Shown here piece after piece: positions 11,823-24,330 of a stretch of DNA of 64,000 nt (the stretch's first letter is position 1; every line of letters begins with the position of its first letter). The notes under the pieces are model-generated. The model made no database searches and was not told the DNA's origin. It saw only the letters and a list, made by a program, of their open reading frames with translations. The stretch spans positions 43,057,229 to 43,121,228 of the forward strand of contig NC_088169.1 in assembly GCF_028769735.1 (NCBI RefSeq), in the 5' to 3' direction. Source of the stretch: Zonotrichia leucophrys gambelii (taxonomy: Eukaryota > Chordata > Aves > Passeriformes > Passerellidae). A program made the position numbers and the translations under genes.

Positions 11823-14800
11823 TTTTGCTTGGTTTTGGGTTTGGTTTGAGTTCAGTTTTATGATTTTGTTGATCAATCAGTAAATTAATTGTCAATCAGA
11901 AAATTTTATCAGTAAATAAACTTCAAGATTTTGCATTACATTAAGATAAAACTGAAGACAAAATCTAATTAGACAAAAGCGAATTTCACTTGCCTATGGT
12001 ACAGAATGGTTTATTTTCTTTGTTATTACATATCTACATTTGAAACAGAACTGATCATTGCTCAGATAAACAAGTATGTTCATGGGTTTATAAACTCTCA
12101 AATATGATTTGGAATTCCAGTAGTTTTTCCAGAAATGTACGGAGAGTACCTTTCCCTAGCTTTCTCACATTAAAAAAAATGATTCCATAATTATTTTTAT
12201 TTAGTTTCAAGGTTACTTAGTATCAAGTCGTAAACAGTTTTAGGCCCATGCTTCTATAGAAGGCTATACAGCAGATACAGATGGTACCTGAGTATCAGGG
12301 GATGTAGAGGACCAGCCCTGCTAGAGTATATATTCAAATTCCCTGTTCAGGTAATGAAGAGAGGTAGCACTTCAGAAGGTTTTGTTCTAGAAGGAAAAGG
12401 TTGGATTGAATCCCAGTGTAAAAGTAAATTTTTTGTCTTGTAAATTCACATATTAATTATTAGATGTCCCTGAACAAATCTCTTTTTTACCAGAAGAGAC
12501 ATATGTGACCCAATATTTCTTTCTCAGGATGAGAGGAATCACACTTCCAAGGTGACCCTTTGATCCAGAGGACTCAGTTGATCTGGCCATGCTGAGGCAG
12601 GTGTCTCAGGCCATTCTGGTGTAAATGTGTAGCCTTGGAATAAGGCATTGCCTTGGCTAAAGTGGCCCTAATGGCTTTGTATGGAGTTGTCAATCCCTCC
12701 AGACTGGCACTCCTCAGACTGGCTATCTGAATGTTTCTTTACTTGCCTGCAGCTTTGTTTTGCTCACTTTAGCTGTGACAAGAGGGTTTTTTCCTGACTC
12801 ACCTGATGACTATGGCAAATTGGGTTTACTTTCATTTATCTTTGCAAGAGACAACAACAGTTTTATATAGATAGCAGTAACAAGCAGTCATTCCATGCAG
12901 AATGAGATATTTATGACTCTAAGGCAATGTTGTAACACAGAGCAATAGAGGCTTAGTTCAAGAGCAGAGAATTGCAGACGCAGTTTGTGGTGTAGAGGAA
13001 GCACAAACATGGGATGCCAAAGGACAGGGAACAGGGTTGCTACTGGAGACCCCATAGCCATAGACAACAGACCTGTGGTCTTTGAAGAAATGTAGCTCTG
13101 GAGCAGGAAAAAACTGGTTTTATATGGGTAACGAAGAGAATCAAGAGGTAGCACCTAACATATGTAATGGCACCATATATATTAGATTCAGATGTAATCT
13201 GGAGCAACAGATGACTGAAGGAAGAGCAAAGGTATAAAAGCATGTTAGCAAACATAATGACAAAATCAGTCCTGAAGTGAGAAAGAATAAAGCATCAATG
13301 TAATATTCCTCCCTTTTAAGGGCCCCAGATGCTGCCCACCCAACATACCCCCTCTTCTGCAGTCTGAAATTGCCAGTTTTAAGACCCATATAAAGAGTGG
13401 AAGGCTGACTATAAAGTTATAAAAAAAGATAAAAACTATGTCATTTCCTCTTTCCCGTATATTTAGATTACTGAAATGCTGAAATGTATCAGCAGGTTAC
13501 ATAATTCACACTTTTTCCTAAGAGTCACAGAGGTAAAGGTTCACAGTATAAATCTTTATTTTCTAAATTAATTTTTTATTTGTTATGGTGTACATATAAC
13601 CAGGAGAGAGCAGAGAAAAACAAATTGCTATTACCTGTAATTTTGTGATGCTTTTCTGAAAACAATCTTATTGCATTAAGTGTATCAATTCAATTTTGCA
13701 TGTAGATAATACAAAGTTGGTTTACAGTTATATCCATGGAATTCAATAGCATTGCAAATGTCTAAAAGAAGGAGCTGGCCCGTGAACTAATTTCCACTCT
13801 GGTATTGTTCTGAAACTAAAAACAACATATTTTTTATAGCTTGCTAAAGATATACATGACAAGCAACCTTTATGTTCTAGGATGATGTTGCTTTTTACCT
13901 TTGTGAAAGCCTGGCATTCTTTTTTTTTTCATTTTTTGCTTTTTTTTTAGTTGATAAACTGTGTTTGTTGGTTTTTTGCAATGCAGAGGGTGAAATACAT
14001 GGGTTTCATGAACACCTCTGTCTGCCAAAAAGCAGGGATGTAAACAGACATGAAAAATATTTTTAACAGCCATCACAAAGGTGTTAGCTATACTTATAAA
14101 TAAGGTGAACTGAAAGTAAACAGGAAAGCACATTCTATACAATTCCAATCCCCTAAAGACAGATACAAAAAAGAGAAATGACTCATGGTGAGGCACACTG
14201 ATGTATGTGTTGAGCAGTACGTTTTTGCCCATGAGCAAAAGAGATCTGTTATACACTTTCAAGTGTGGCATGAGTAAAATCAGACTTTACTATGATTTTT
14301 TTAATGGCCCTATCCTGCTTTAGAAACTGAATTATGAATCTTCACACATAACACAGTTATGAAAACAACTTTGTAGTATTTTTAAATGTTATTTAACTGG
14401 GGTTTTTTGTTCCTAATGGGTCCACCTGCTATAAATATGTGGCTAAAATTCCAGGAGCACTATGGCCACACCATCCATTGTACCAGCAGCATTGTCTTTG
14501 AAGATGCAAGGTGAAATAGATCAAGGAGATCCTTTGAGTCAGAAATACCCTGGCCAGTTTCACTGCGTGATCCTGTAAACTCTTGTACCAGCTCAAATGG
14601 GAAAGAGAGTGACATTGAGAGGAGCAGGAAAATCAGAAAATGCTACAGAGAAAGACCTCCGTGTGACTTACATTCAGGAGACTTAACAATTGATTTGGAC
14701 TGCCTGACAAACCTGGGGAGACTTGGCTGTGACACCTAAATTAGGCATGCACAGCAGGTGATCCAGGCACAGCCCTGTGCGCTGTGAGGGGTGATGAGAT

Positions 14801-15711
14801 GGCATCGACCGAGTCCTCCCAGCCACAGAAGCTCAGCATGAGCTTCCTCCTCAATGTGAACTGGAAAAGAGCCTCATGGGCTACCTGCTTACTGAATGTC
14901 TGCAGCATTTCACATTAAAAAGTAGTAAAATAAATTGAAGACAAAGTTTTTAACTGCCTGAAATGCAAATATTTTCTCCCAAAATTTGTTCATGTATGAC
15001 CAGGAAGAAAGAATTAAGAATTAAAACTTAATTAATTTTGCTGAGAATTTCAAGAAGAAAATCTGGATTTTTCTAGAGTCAATAGCTTTTTTAGTGTAAC
15101 ATAGTTAAAAATAACTTTTATTTTAATTCCTATTATAATCAGTTGTGACCCAGAGCACATAGAAAAGCACACCATTTTCTAAATAAGATTAATGCTTACA
15201 CAATTATTTCAGAGAAGAACTGAATATAAAAGAAAATAAATAGAGATGGCTTCAAATACATATTTTAATTCGTTATCCTGAGAAGATGATATGGAAATAA
15301 TAAGGTTAATCTGAAATCTTCAATAGCTTAATATAAACCCTGTTATAATCTCAACAATATCATTATTTTAATAATATAAATATAAATATACAGGTACAGA
15401 GTAGTAAAGAAGTTATAAGCCTATCTATCTACAGAAAGAAATAAAAAGTAACCTTTTACATAGCTGTAATTATGCATCATCTTTTATTATTCATGAAAAG
15501 AACCATGATATTTGCTTTCTAAGGAAACAGGTGCTTCTTTTTCTCTTTCACCAGCTACACACAGGAAAGTTTTCACCTTGAAATGTTTATTTAAAGTGCT
15601 AGGACATTAGTTATGAGAATAAGTAGTCCAGTCAGTACCTTTTCCCCAGGAGATACAAGTACATTTAAAAACAGAGGTACATCTTCAGAAAATAGAAATG
15701 GGAAGACAAGA

Positions 15712-16156
15712 ATTATAGAATCATTTAGCCTGGAAGAAAACCTTGAGATCCTGGAGTTAACCCAGCACTGCCAAGTCTATCACTAAACCATGTCCCTAAG
15801 TGTCACATCTACATGTCTTTTAAATATCTCTGGGGATAGTGATCCCACCACATCACTGGGCAGTCCATTCCAATGCGTAGCAACCCTTTCTATGAAGAAA
15901 TTCCTCCTGATACACAATCTAAACCTCTCTTGGCACAGCTTGAGGCTCTGTCCCCTCATTCTGTCGCTGGTTTCCTGGGAGGAGAGGCTGACCCCCGCCT
16001 TTGTACAACCTCTTCTCTGGTATTTGTAGTGTGATAAGGTCTCCTCTGAGACTCCTTTCCTCGAGGCTAAACAACCCCAGCTCCCTCAGACACTCCAGAC
16101 CTGCCACCAGCTCCCTTGCACTTTTCCAAGCACACTATGGCACCTCAGTCTTTTCG
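15712..16156 (-). mobile_element. CR1 LINE, antisense, 5'-truncated
   Basis: On the plus strand this reads as a reversed CR1. It opens with the tail (ATAGAATCAT), followed by CTAAACCATGTCCCTAAGTG, CTGGGCAGTCCATTCCAATG, AAGAAATTCCTCCTGAT, TGTCCCCTCATTCTGTCGCT, CTTTCCTCGAGGCTAAACAA and finally the CCAGACCTGCCACCAGCTCC block. These are diagnostic CR1 3' segments in antisense order. The part encoding the extreme C-terminal end of ORF2 is included but broken. It is truncated at about 16156, where CR1 similarity fades. Confidence 0.93.
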
Positions 16157-19126
16157 ATTGACCTTGGGCTTCCTGGAAATCCAGTAACAGACAATGATCT
16201 GAGGGCTGTACCCGGGGAGGCAGCAGGCTTCCCTAAAAAATGGGTGTGCTACATGTAGGACCTCTCTTAATCTTAGGGTAGAAGAGGAATGTCTTAATTT
16301 TATCAAACAAAAATATTATGGATTTCTGAGTTGTTGTATTTCTTTAGAATTATTTCTTTCCTGGAATTTTATTGTAAGTAACTTTGTAATTTTATTGTAA
16401 GACTGTTCACCAAGAAATTATTTCTTATGAGGCTCTCTTGTTTTATGGTTGCTATTTAAATAAAAAATGTACCAAGGCCAGGTACACAACTCTAATATTG
16501 CAATTTTACTGTGATCAGTCTTTGAGTGAGTGTCTGTCTTAGAAATAGCACTTTGAGTAAAGTATTCCGGTTTTAGACCATAACAGTTGCAATACATGAA
16601 AAGATTATTCAAAAGAAGGCAAAATAAAGCCAAAAGCTTATCTGTTCTGGGAAATAGAGAGAAAAATCCAACTGTTAAAAATGTCCCAATACAAACAAAT
16701 GAAAGGAAACAGAGGAAACAAGAGTTACATGTCATTTCTGAGGTCATCTGAGGAGCTCAGAGGCAGCCCTGTGCAGCCTGTGTGACCTCATGCTGGGAAA
16801 AGCTTCTGCATGCCCAGGCAATTGACCCAGATTGGCTCACATAAATACTTGTGATCAGTCCATCATTTTATGTGGATGGAACTGGTTTTATACTCCATCA
16901 CCACAATCTCCAGCTTAACAGTTTTTTTTTACTATTTCTCATCTTGACTTCTGTAAAGCATTATTCATGTTTCTGTACAGTGCTATTCCTCTTTCCATTG
17001 TTTTAACATGACACAGCAGCATCAGACCTTTTTGGTCTTTTTTTTTCCCCCTGCCTTCCAAATGTGGAGTTATACAAAATTCTGCAGGTTTCCACATTTT
17101 CATGCAATGGTACCTCCATTGCAAGATGGCCTTGGAACAGATTGTCAAAGAGCCCTGGCTCCCTTCTCCTTGCTCTGACTTGTTTTGATGATTATACAAT
17201 AGTTCTTTAAGAAACTGAAATATTTCTTCATAGCATGGTAGATTTAATGAAAAAATCTTGGTGCAGCCTGGCAGATGTATGACTCTGAGCAATGATGTGG
17301 AGTGTGCAGTGATGCCTAGAGATGGATGGAACAGGAGGGTGAATGAGGTCTCGTGGCAGAGTAGTGAGTGAGAAATCTCCAGACCTGACACTATTGTTCA
17401 TATTGCTACTAGTTTGTTCATTTGTGTCTGGGAAGGAGAAACCTAATTTTCCACTCCAAAAGGAATCTTTGAAGATATTCTGTGTAGGTACAGGGTTGAA
17501 GGTAATGGGAATAGGCCAAGAAAACCAAAAGAAAGGAGTATTACAGACTAGTAATTCACATATACCTGAGGAGGTCTTAGGAATTATGACTATCAGTATT
17601 TGAAAATAAGGCTTGTGTTTCCTAGATTCTATATAAAAAACTACTATTCCTGGACTATCTGTCTTTGTAAGGTCTTGAACAACACACAAAACTTAGGAAT
17701 GGAAACAAAGTGCTTCAGGACATAAATAAAATTCTGAGTAATGAGTAATTGTGGATTTCTTTTCTGCATTTCTGTTTCTCCTTTTCAAAGCCTTATTCCA
17801 TTTTCACTGAAGTGACTGATACTGGCCACTGTACAAAAAAAAGTTGCTGAACTGGATTGATTACTAGTGTGAATTGACATTACAAAGGAAAAGAATGAAT
17901 TCTCATTTTCTTTCCCTGAATTACCAATGTCATAATTTCAAGTAAACAAGACAAGTGATTTGAAAGATTGATTTGCAAAATCTGCAAAGGAAAAAAGAGG
18001 TCAACAAAATGTACACATGGGCACACATGCCTAATAATTATATTTATTTGGGAATAGAATTTTTCCTAGAAGTGTTCACTTACTTTTCTAACTTTTATAT
18101 CAGTTTACCTCTTTGTACTGCATGTTATACTGTGTGTGTTAATGACTAACATATACATTTGGGAATAAAAATATTTATGTATGTTTCTTTATATTAGTCT
18201 CATATAAGAGTAATATTTTTTGTCTAGAAAGAGTTCTAGTTATCATATGAATACATACAATATGAACAGGTGGGTTTTTTTCCCCTTGCAAAATATTCTA
18301 CAGGAGAAATAACTATGAAATATTTTTAAATATTTCCTAGTTAAAATTAAACAAGAATTAGTCATGGCAGAACAATCAAAATTTATAACAGAAATACATA
18401 ATGTACCATTAGTACTGCAGCACACTTTTGCTTGCCTCTTCTTATGAAGCATAAGAACTTGAGCTGGGATTGTTGTGATTCAGGTTTACATTCATGTGTC
18501 ACCACTCCAACCAGGTTTCTTAGCTACCAGTAATATTGTGGAGGTTAGGTGTATGATTCTTGGGCCCACATGTGAATGTCTGAGTTAAGGATGTCTCACC
18601 TAGCTGCCAGCTGCCACTCCCCAGGGCTCCCGGTTAAAGAAGCCTCTGGAGCATCTCAAAAGTCCTGCATCATATATGCCGGTCCCCTGAGGATGTCCTC
18701 AGATACTCCAAGAAATCTTAGGTGGTATCAGTCATTTATTTTTGGGCAACTGAGTTGCTTTTTCAGGTGTCTGTCATTGTATGAGCTGAAAAATGCACTG
18801 GGCTTCACTGACAGCGTTGACAAAGGGCTGTGGTCACTTGCCCAGAGAAAGACCTGAGGCCATTCAGGACAGTAGTGGACACCAGGTGAGGTTTTTTGGG
18901 CAGCACAACAGACACTCATTGGTATTTTAGCAATTGAATCCAAGGACTACAGTTACAGCTTGAAAAGCACATATGTAAATATCTGTATGTTGACATACAT
19001 GTTAAGATACCTTAACCTAACACTGAATCTTAACCTTGCTGTTACCCCTAGGTAAAATCTGCTATCATATACATATATAGTATCTAACATATAGATTTTT
19101 CTGAACTATGAAAAAAATTCTGAATT
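16157..19126. other. Unique sequence, no supported gene
   Basis: Two overlapping minus-strand frames of 150 and 153 codons (16939-17391 and 17228-17689) are long for AT-rich DNA, but they lie in different frames and show no recognisable domain, so I do not call a gene. A palindrome-like GTATGT..ACATAC lies near 18990. No mobile element was recognised. Confidence 0.5.
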
Positions 19127-19925
19127 CAGAGGGACCCGGACAGACGGAAGAATTGGCTTGATAGGAATCTCAGAAAGTTCAAGAGCAAGAAATGCCAAAT
19201 CATCCTCCTGGGGAGGAATAAACCCATACACCTGTACAGGTTGGTGCCTGCTGGTTGAAAAGCAGTTTTGCAGAGTAGGTACCTTTTGGTCCTAAGGAAT
19301 ACCAAGCTGAAAAAGAGCTCACACTGTGCCCTTGCAGCAAAGACAACCAACAACCTTCTGGGCTGAATCAGGAAAATATCAGCAGGTCAAAGAAGGTGAT
19401 TGATCCTTCCCCTCTGTTCTCCACTAATGGGACACATCTACAGTTTTAAGTTCAGGTCTGATCTCTCAGGGACCATGACAAGAGAGACATGGACACAGTG
19501 GATGGATTCTTGCAAAGGGCATGAAGATTTTTTAGGTATGGGAACAAAAATTGAGCAAGAAGTGGCTGAGATAGCTGGGTCTCTTTGGCCTGGAGAAGAT
19601 GCAGAGAGGGACCTTTTGAAAATGTATAAATACCTGAGAAAGGGAGAAAAGAAGATGGAGCCAAACTCTTGTCCTTGGTGCCATGACAGGTCTCAGTGGG
19701 AAAAATGGGCAAGGGGCACAAACTGAAATACAGCAGCTAAAAAATATCTGCTAGGAGTGTTGAAGCACTGGTACAGTTAGCACAGGGAATCAGTAAAGTC
19801 TCCCTCCTTGGAGACATTCCAATGTCAACTGAACTTGGTCTTAGGAAACTTGCAAGAAGTGAGTCTAGTATGAGCACAGGGTTGGTCTAGATGATCTCCA
19901 GAGACCGTTTCAAACTTGGCAATAC
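19127..19925 (+). mobile_element. CR1 LINE, about 800-bp 3' part
   Basis: The sequence follows the 3' 800 bp of CR1. Blocks in order are GACAGACGGAAGAATTGGCT, CACCTGTACAGGTTGG, GTGCCCTTGCAGCAAAG, GGTGATTGATCCTTCCCCTC, TGGCCTGGAGAAGATGCAGA, AATGTATAAATACCTGAGAA, GGGCACAAACTGAAATACAG, TCTCCCTCCTTGGAGACATT and the GTTGGTCTAGATGATCTCCA ending. The reading frame for the C-terminal end of the reverse transcriptase is interrupted by stops and indels, so it is inactive. An internal deletion seems present near 19845, where the middle of the 3' UTR is shortened. Divergence suggests an older subfamily than the copies near 43 kb. Confidence 0.92.
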
Positions 19926-20213
19926 TCTTTTTTTACAAATTGCTTTTAAGAGAAAGATTATCACAGACAACTTATTTTCAACATAAAATATTAAAAAAGA
20001 AAACATGACTTTTTATGACTGTACAGGTGTTAAAAAAAACCACAGATAAAATAATACACAAACTCTTTGTTAATATTCAGGGCTAAGATCACTGGCTGAT
20101 CTTATACAAGATATCATAAATATTGCTATATTCACCAGATCCCTTATTCCAGGCTTGTGAGTAGGGATAAAGAGATGACAATGAGATACATATATCAAGC
20201 CAGAAATAAGCAG

Positions 20214-20371
20214 TTACCAAAGAGTGAGAAGCAGTATTACCAAACTAATCAGCATAAATGTCACATAATAGGCCATTGCTGTACATCCTGCTCCAGTTGT
20301 GTCTAAAGTGCTGCCATCGTTGGTTTGATGGATTTGCTTTACGTCACTGAGGTTCGTCTTGTCTGGCATCC
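20214..20371 (-). CDS. Candidate last coding exon with GPI-signal-like C-terminus
   Basis: Read on the minus strand, a pyrimidine-rich acceptor (TTTTCTTATTTGTCTCAGCAG, a NAGNAG pair) precedes an open frame of 51 codons after its first Met, ending in TAA at 20214-20216. The first ~30 residues are hydrophilic and contain a possible N-glycosylation sequon (Asn-Leu-Ser). Small residues (Thr-Thr-Gly-Ala-Gly) follow, then about 21 hydrophobic residues ending in Leu-Leu-Leu-Thr-Leu-Trp. With no cytoplasmic tail, this is the layout of a GPI-attachment signal or a tail-less membrane anchor. The exon has three CpGs within 40 bp of an otherwise CpG-poor region. I do not recognise the protein. It would be the 3' end of a gene running leftward. 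The piece is short, and a chance frame remains possible. Confidence 0.35.
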
Positions 20372-20733
20372 CTGCTGAGACAAATAAGAAAATTCAGTAT
20401 GATGCATGCCTTCTCACTACTGGCAACATATTATAGCAAAAAAAATTTAAATATCCTCAGCGCACAGACTGTCTCAGTTTGGTTTCTAATTCTCATGTTA
20501 CTGCCAAATTCAAATGCTTTATAATTGCATCTAGAAATAAGCACTATACTATAGGGCTATTCATCGCTGAAAGCATTTCTGAGCTCTGCCAACTCTGAAC
20601 AAAGTTGTTCTTGTAGAAATACATCTCAACAAACATTTACAGACTGAAGTGAACAGTTTTGCAAGTCCCAGTAGTACCTGAAAGTCCACTGCTCACATCT
20701 TTCTTGGATTTGAAGAAAAAGGAAATAATTTAA

Positions 20734-21052
20734 TGTGAAATTTCTTGTGTCTGGGTCTCAATATTATTGCAAAATAAAGTATAACTCATGGAAGTTATGC
20801 AGAAAAATATAGTTGTTGCTATATAAAACCTCCATTTTGGCACAATTTAAATAGACTTTACAATCATGTAAAGAAAAAGTTCTAAAGCTAATTTAACTGT
20901 GAAATTTCTGGTCTGGTCACAATATTTGCAAATAATTTAACTCTTTTTGAATTTATGCAGTAAAATATGTTATGTCTTATAAAAACCTCATATTTTGGCA
21001 CTGTTAAAATGACTTTACAATCTGAAAGAAAGTTCTAATTAGCTAATTTAAC
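20734..21052. repeat. Diverged tandem duplication (165 + 154 bp)
   Basis: Copy A (20734-20898) and copy B (20899-21052) begin with the same TGTGAAATTTCT. They then share, in order, a CAATATT..TTGCAAA block, a TTATGCAG.AAAATAT block, TATAAAA.CCTC.ATTTTGGCAC, GACTTTACAATC, and AAAGTTCTAA..GCTAATTTAAC. The copies abut and differ by many substitutions and small deletions, so the duplication is old. It matches no mobile element I know. Confidence 0.9.
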
Positions 21053-22278
21053 AGGACCCTTTACTGATTTCCATAATATTGTACTTTTATTTGTTTTTTT
21101 TTACCAGAAATATTTCATCCACCTCAAACGTAAACTTCAAAAAGGATGTAATAGTTATATTTCCTTGCTGATAAACATGAACAGAAGGTCTTAGAGACAC
21201 ACTGAAATTTGGTAGCATTGTCAGCTGCTTGTATCTGCTATGCATGCTTATAGACTAACCGCCTTATCCCATATAATAACTTGTGGCATGCCACTATCAA
21301 TCAAAATTAACAAGTCTAAATTCAGTGTTATTACATACAACAAATATTGACATTGTAATTACACAGAGACTGAAAAAGGCTTCAAATAAAGCAAAGTCAA
21401 TATTTATGTAATTAGGTCAATACATATATAATTCAGAGGGAAACTACTGCTGAACAGCGCATTAGAGATCTCTCTATGAGTGTATATGATTCAGTTGAGT
21501 TTCCTCATATCATGTTTAGTGCCATTCCTCTGACATTAGAAGATGATAACTTGGAATCTTTTTTTTATTACTCAAAGTAACTATAACAAAGTATAAATAT
21601 TTTAGTCATGGCGTTATCTTTGTTAAGCTGGTTTAGCAGAAGCTGCAGAGGACAGTCATTCTTAAAAAGAACATTTTTGTTTTTGTATTTGCGTTAGAAG
21701 TATTCTTTTCTCTAAAAGCAGCTTGAAAGCTGCTTTTTGTGAACTTCTGCTCTATGTACTCATATATCCTTCCTGCAGCCTTGAAAAAAAGCATTAAGGG
21801 AAGACTCAGCTGAAGTCAAATATGCTGTCTGAAAAAAACCTGCTGGATGCTTTCTGAAAAAAACTGCTAGAATGAATTAATATTCTTTGCTGCTGTACTA
21901 AGCAGTGTACCCTGATATTTTGTGTGGATTTATCAATTCCATTCTCTTGTTGGAATTTGTGAAAATTAGCTGTATCAGTACAAAGCAAGTGGACACACAA
22001 GAAGGAAGAGTGACAGAACAGATGTACAGAAGGAAGGAATACAACTTTTCCTCATCATGTACTTTCAGTAACCGGTGTAGAAAAACATCAGTCAACCAAT
22101 GCTTCACTGAAAGTATTTTGGGTGAATAATCACTATCAAGGTATATCATGGGGTTTTCTTTGGGGAAGGTTTTTAAGCAGAAAAAATGAAAAGAGTTTTC
22201 ATAATTTTTCAGAGTTTTACTGAGGTCTTCTCATATTTAAAAAGACCAATTTCAGTAAGTGAAAAATTCAACTCTCAC

Positions 22279-22349
22279 CTATGCAGCAAAGCAGTTCAGC
22301 AAGTGCTATAGGTGGAACAAAGTAGATTTTTCCAAGATTAACAGATACA
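22279..22349 (-). CDS. Candidate 71-nt internal exon
   Basis: On the minus strand a good acceptor (CTTTCATTACTCTTATAG) and donor (CATAG|GTGAGA) bound 71 nt. One phase is open throughout (one base, 23 codons, one base) and gives a Val-Ser-Val-Asn-Leu-Gly-Lys start and a hydrophobic Ile-Ala-Leu-Ala-Glu-Leu-Leu-Cys-Cys end. It leaves one base, which fits the frame of the candidate last exon at 20214-20371 about 1.9 kb downstream. No homology is recognised. A splice-bounded open stretch of this length can arise by chance, so this is a lead only. Confidence 0.18.
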
Positions 22350-24262
22350 CTATAAGAGTAATGAAAGATTGGGCCTTATGCAGGACATAAATTATAAAAG
22401 CTAAATCATATAAAGATGAAAAATATTCTTCGATCTTGCAGTTGAAGAAATAACCAGCTTCCACTGAATATGTTTTGAATCTGAAGACAATGTGACTAGA
22501 TAATAATGAATGACAGTCAGGTGTAATTTCTAGTGAAAATTTAATTTACAGTATTTCAAAAATAGAGTTTTCTTTTGATGGGAATTTATTTTTTTCTTTC
22601 CAGCCTCAAATGAAAACTGCAGACTTTGGAAGTTCCCATGAAAGCAGTGTTATAAAAAAAAGTTCAAACCTATCTATATGTTTTCCTTTGATCCATCAAT
22701 ATGCCATAAATCATTATGTATAATCCCTGATCTTAAATAAATGCGCTGTTAGAACAGTAGTGTAATCATGCAGCAAACCTGTCACCTATTCAGCCCCATA
22801 AGTCTATGCCTCACTTTGACTTTATTGAAATAAGATGTCCAAAAAAAGTATAGATATTATCAGGTGAAAAAAATCACTGAAAAGAAAAACACTCCTTTAA
22901 AATAGCATATTTGAACAGAGCTGTGCTATGTTGCTGGGTTTTTTTTAGCTCTAATAAGTAAAACTATAGATTTAATTCCTAAACCTAGGCTATCTTTTTA
23001 ATTTAAATTAATAGGTTTTGTTGTCCATTATGAATCAGGATTTAAACATATATGCCACCTTTCAAATATCATAATTTGTAAAAGTGATCCTTCCCTGTAA
23101 ATGAATTTAATTTTCATGGTTCACAGCATACTTGCAATGAGAGATATCCAATCATTTTTAGCAGAACAGACCAGAAATTAAGCAAACTTGTTTGGTTTTA
23201 GTCTCCTCACATTTCTGAAGCTGGAATTATGTTACAGAAAAGGCATTTAAGTTTCTCAAGTATCTCAAATTATCTCTGATAAAGGCCTAGTTTAGTAATA
23301 AAATCATACTAGAACTAATATTTTCACTGGAAACATGGTGAAATTCAGAAGTCTCATCTGAGATTCAGGGGGATTTTTTTTTTCTGATGAATTTATAATT
23401 TTGGGAATCAAAATCCAAATACCATGTTTGCACAAGCCTACATAAAACAAAGCCAACAAGTATCACAGTTGTGTCCCCAGCATCAGCTCTGAAACTGTGT
23501 AAATAGCTGCAATTGAAAAGATTGTCCTGCTCTGGTTTAGAGAAAATCAGCAAAAGAATTTCCACAAACATTGTGATTAATATTACAGCATCAGAACACA
23601 AGTTCAATGTTTGGCAGAGAAAAAATTTCATCTGTTTGCTGTGTTGTTTAAACAGTTCAGTTTGTGTCAGAAATGTTAAATAAATGTGAGCACCACCCCA
23701 AATGCAGCATAAAGTGACATTATGCTGATGCTGAAGTGATGAGCTTTAGAAGATTGTAAGATTTGGAAAGAGCAAATAATTCCACTTAGTTATTGGTATC
23801 TGTAGAGTCTGCATTTACACATTGGTTAATTTGGTTAAACAGCTACCTACAAGCATTTTAGGTATAGGAAAGAGAGGTATCCCATTTGGCACACAGCCTG
23901 ATTTTTATAAAACACTTTAAGGATGTCTTGGACATCTTAGAGCATCTCCAGTGACTTTTGACCCTTCTAGGCAGACAACTGAATCAAAGTTAGTTACAGC
24001 AGCTTGCATTACAGTGAACATAGAGAAATAAGGAAATGCAGAAGAAGATGGTGGAATACTCAGATGTACATATTTGGTCTGAATTTGAAGAGACAAACCC
24101 TACACTTAGTTACATCACAGGGTCAACACTGAGTGATCAGGGAGTGTTTCCCAATATATCCCCTACCATCAACCTTTATATCTTTGATGGAAAACTAAAC
24201 TAAATATTGAATCAGGTAGCTGTGGCAAATAGATTACATTTTAGAATGCAATTTAAGTAGGG
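22350..24262. other. Unique AT-rich sequence, no supported gene
   Basis: A strong plus-strand acceptor (TTTTTTTCTTTCCAG) lies just before 22605, but no matching donor or clear coding frame follows. Nothing else was recognised. Confidence 0.5.
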
Positions 24263-24330
24263 AAATAAATAATAAATAATAAATAATAAATAATAAATAA
24301 TAAATAATAAATAATAAATAATAAATAAAT
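24263..24330 (+). repeat. AATAAAT heptanucleotide tandem repeat
   Basis: Nearly ten perfect copies of the 7-bp unit AATAAAT lie in tandem, ending in AAATTTTT. Every unit contains the canonical polyadenylation hexamer on the plus strand. Repeat expansion is the simple explanation. Confidence 0.97.

Larger units (their letters stand above)
9780..15711. other. Unique sequence with low-complexity runs, no gene seen
   Basis: The stretch contains a 19-base A run (11207-11225) preceded by AATAAA, a TTG trinucleotide run (11791-11822), and a GC-richer, CpG-containing patch at about 14460-14910 that I could not assign. At 12.9-13.35 kb a TATA-like GGTATAAAAG (about 13230) is followed by AATAAA (about 13287). 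This is weakly LTR-like, but clear ends are lacking. No convincing exon was found. Confidence 0.5.

Noticed and set aside
12890..13360. Possible LTR with TATA-like GGTATAAAAG and a downstream AATAAA
   Set aside because: No TG...CA ends with matching flanking duplication could be found, and the sequence resembles no LTR that I recognise.
22605..22700. Plus-strand exon after TTTTTTTCTTTCCAG
   Set aside because: The acceptor is strong but no usable donor follows and the open frame has no recognisable features.
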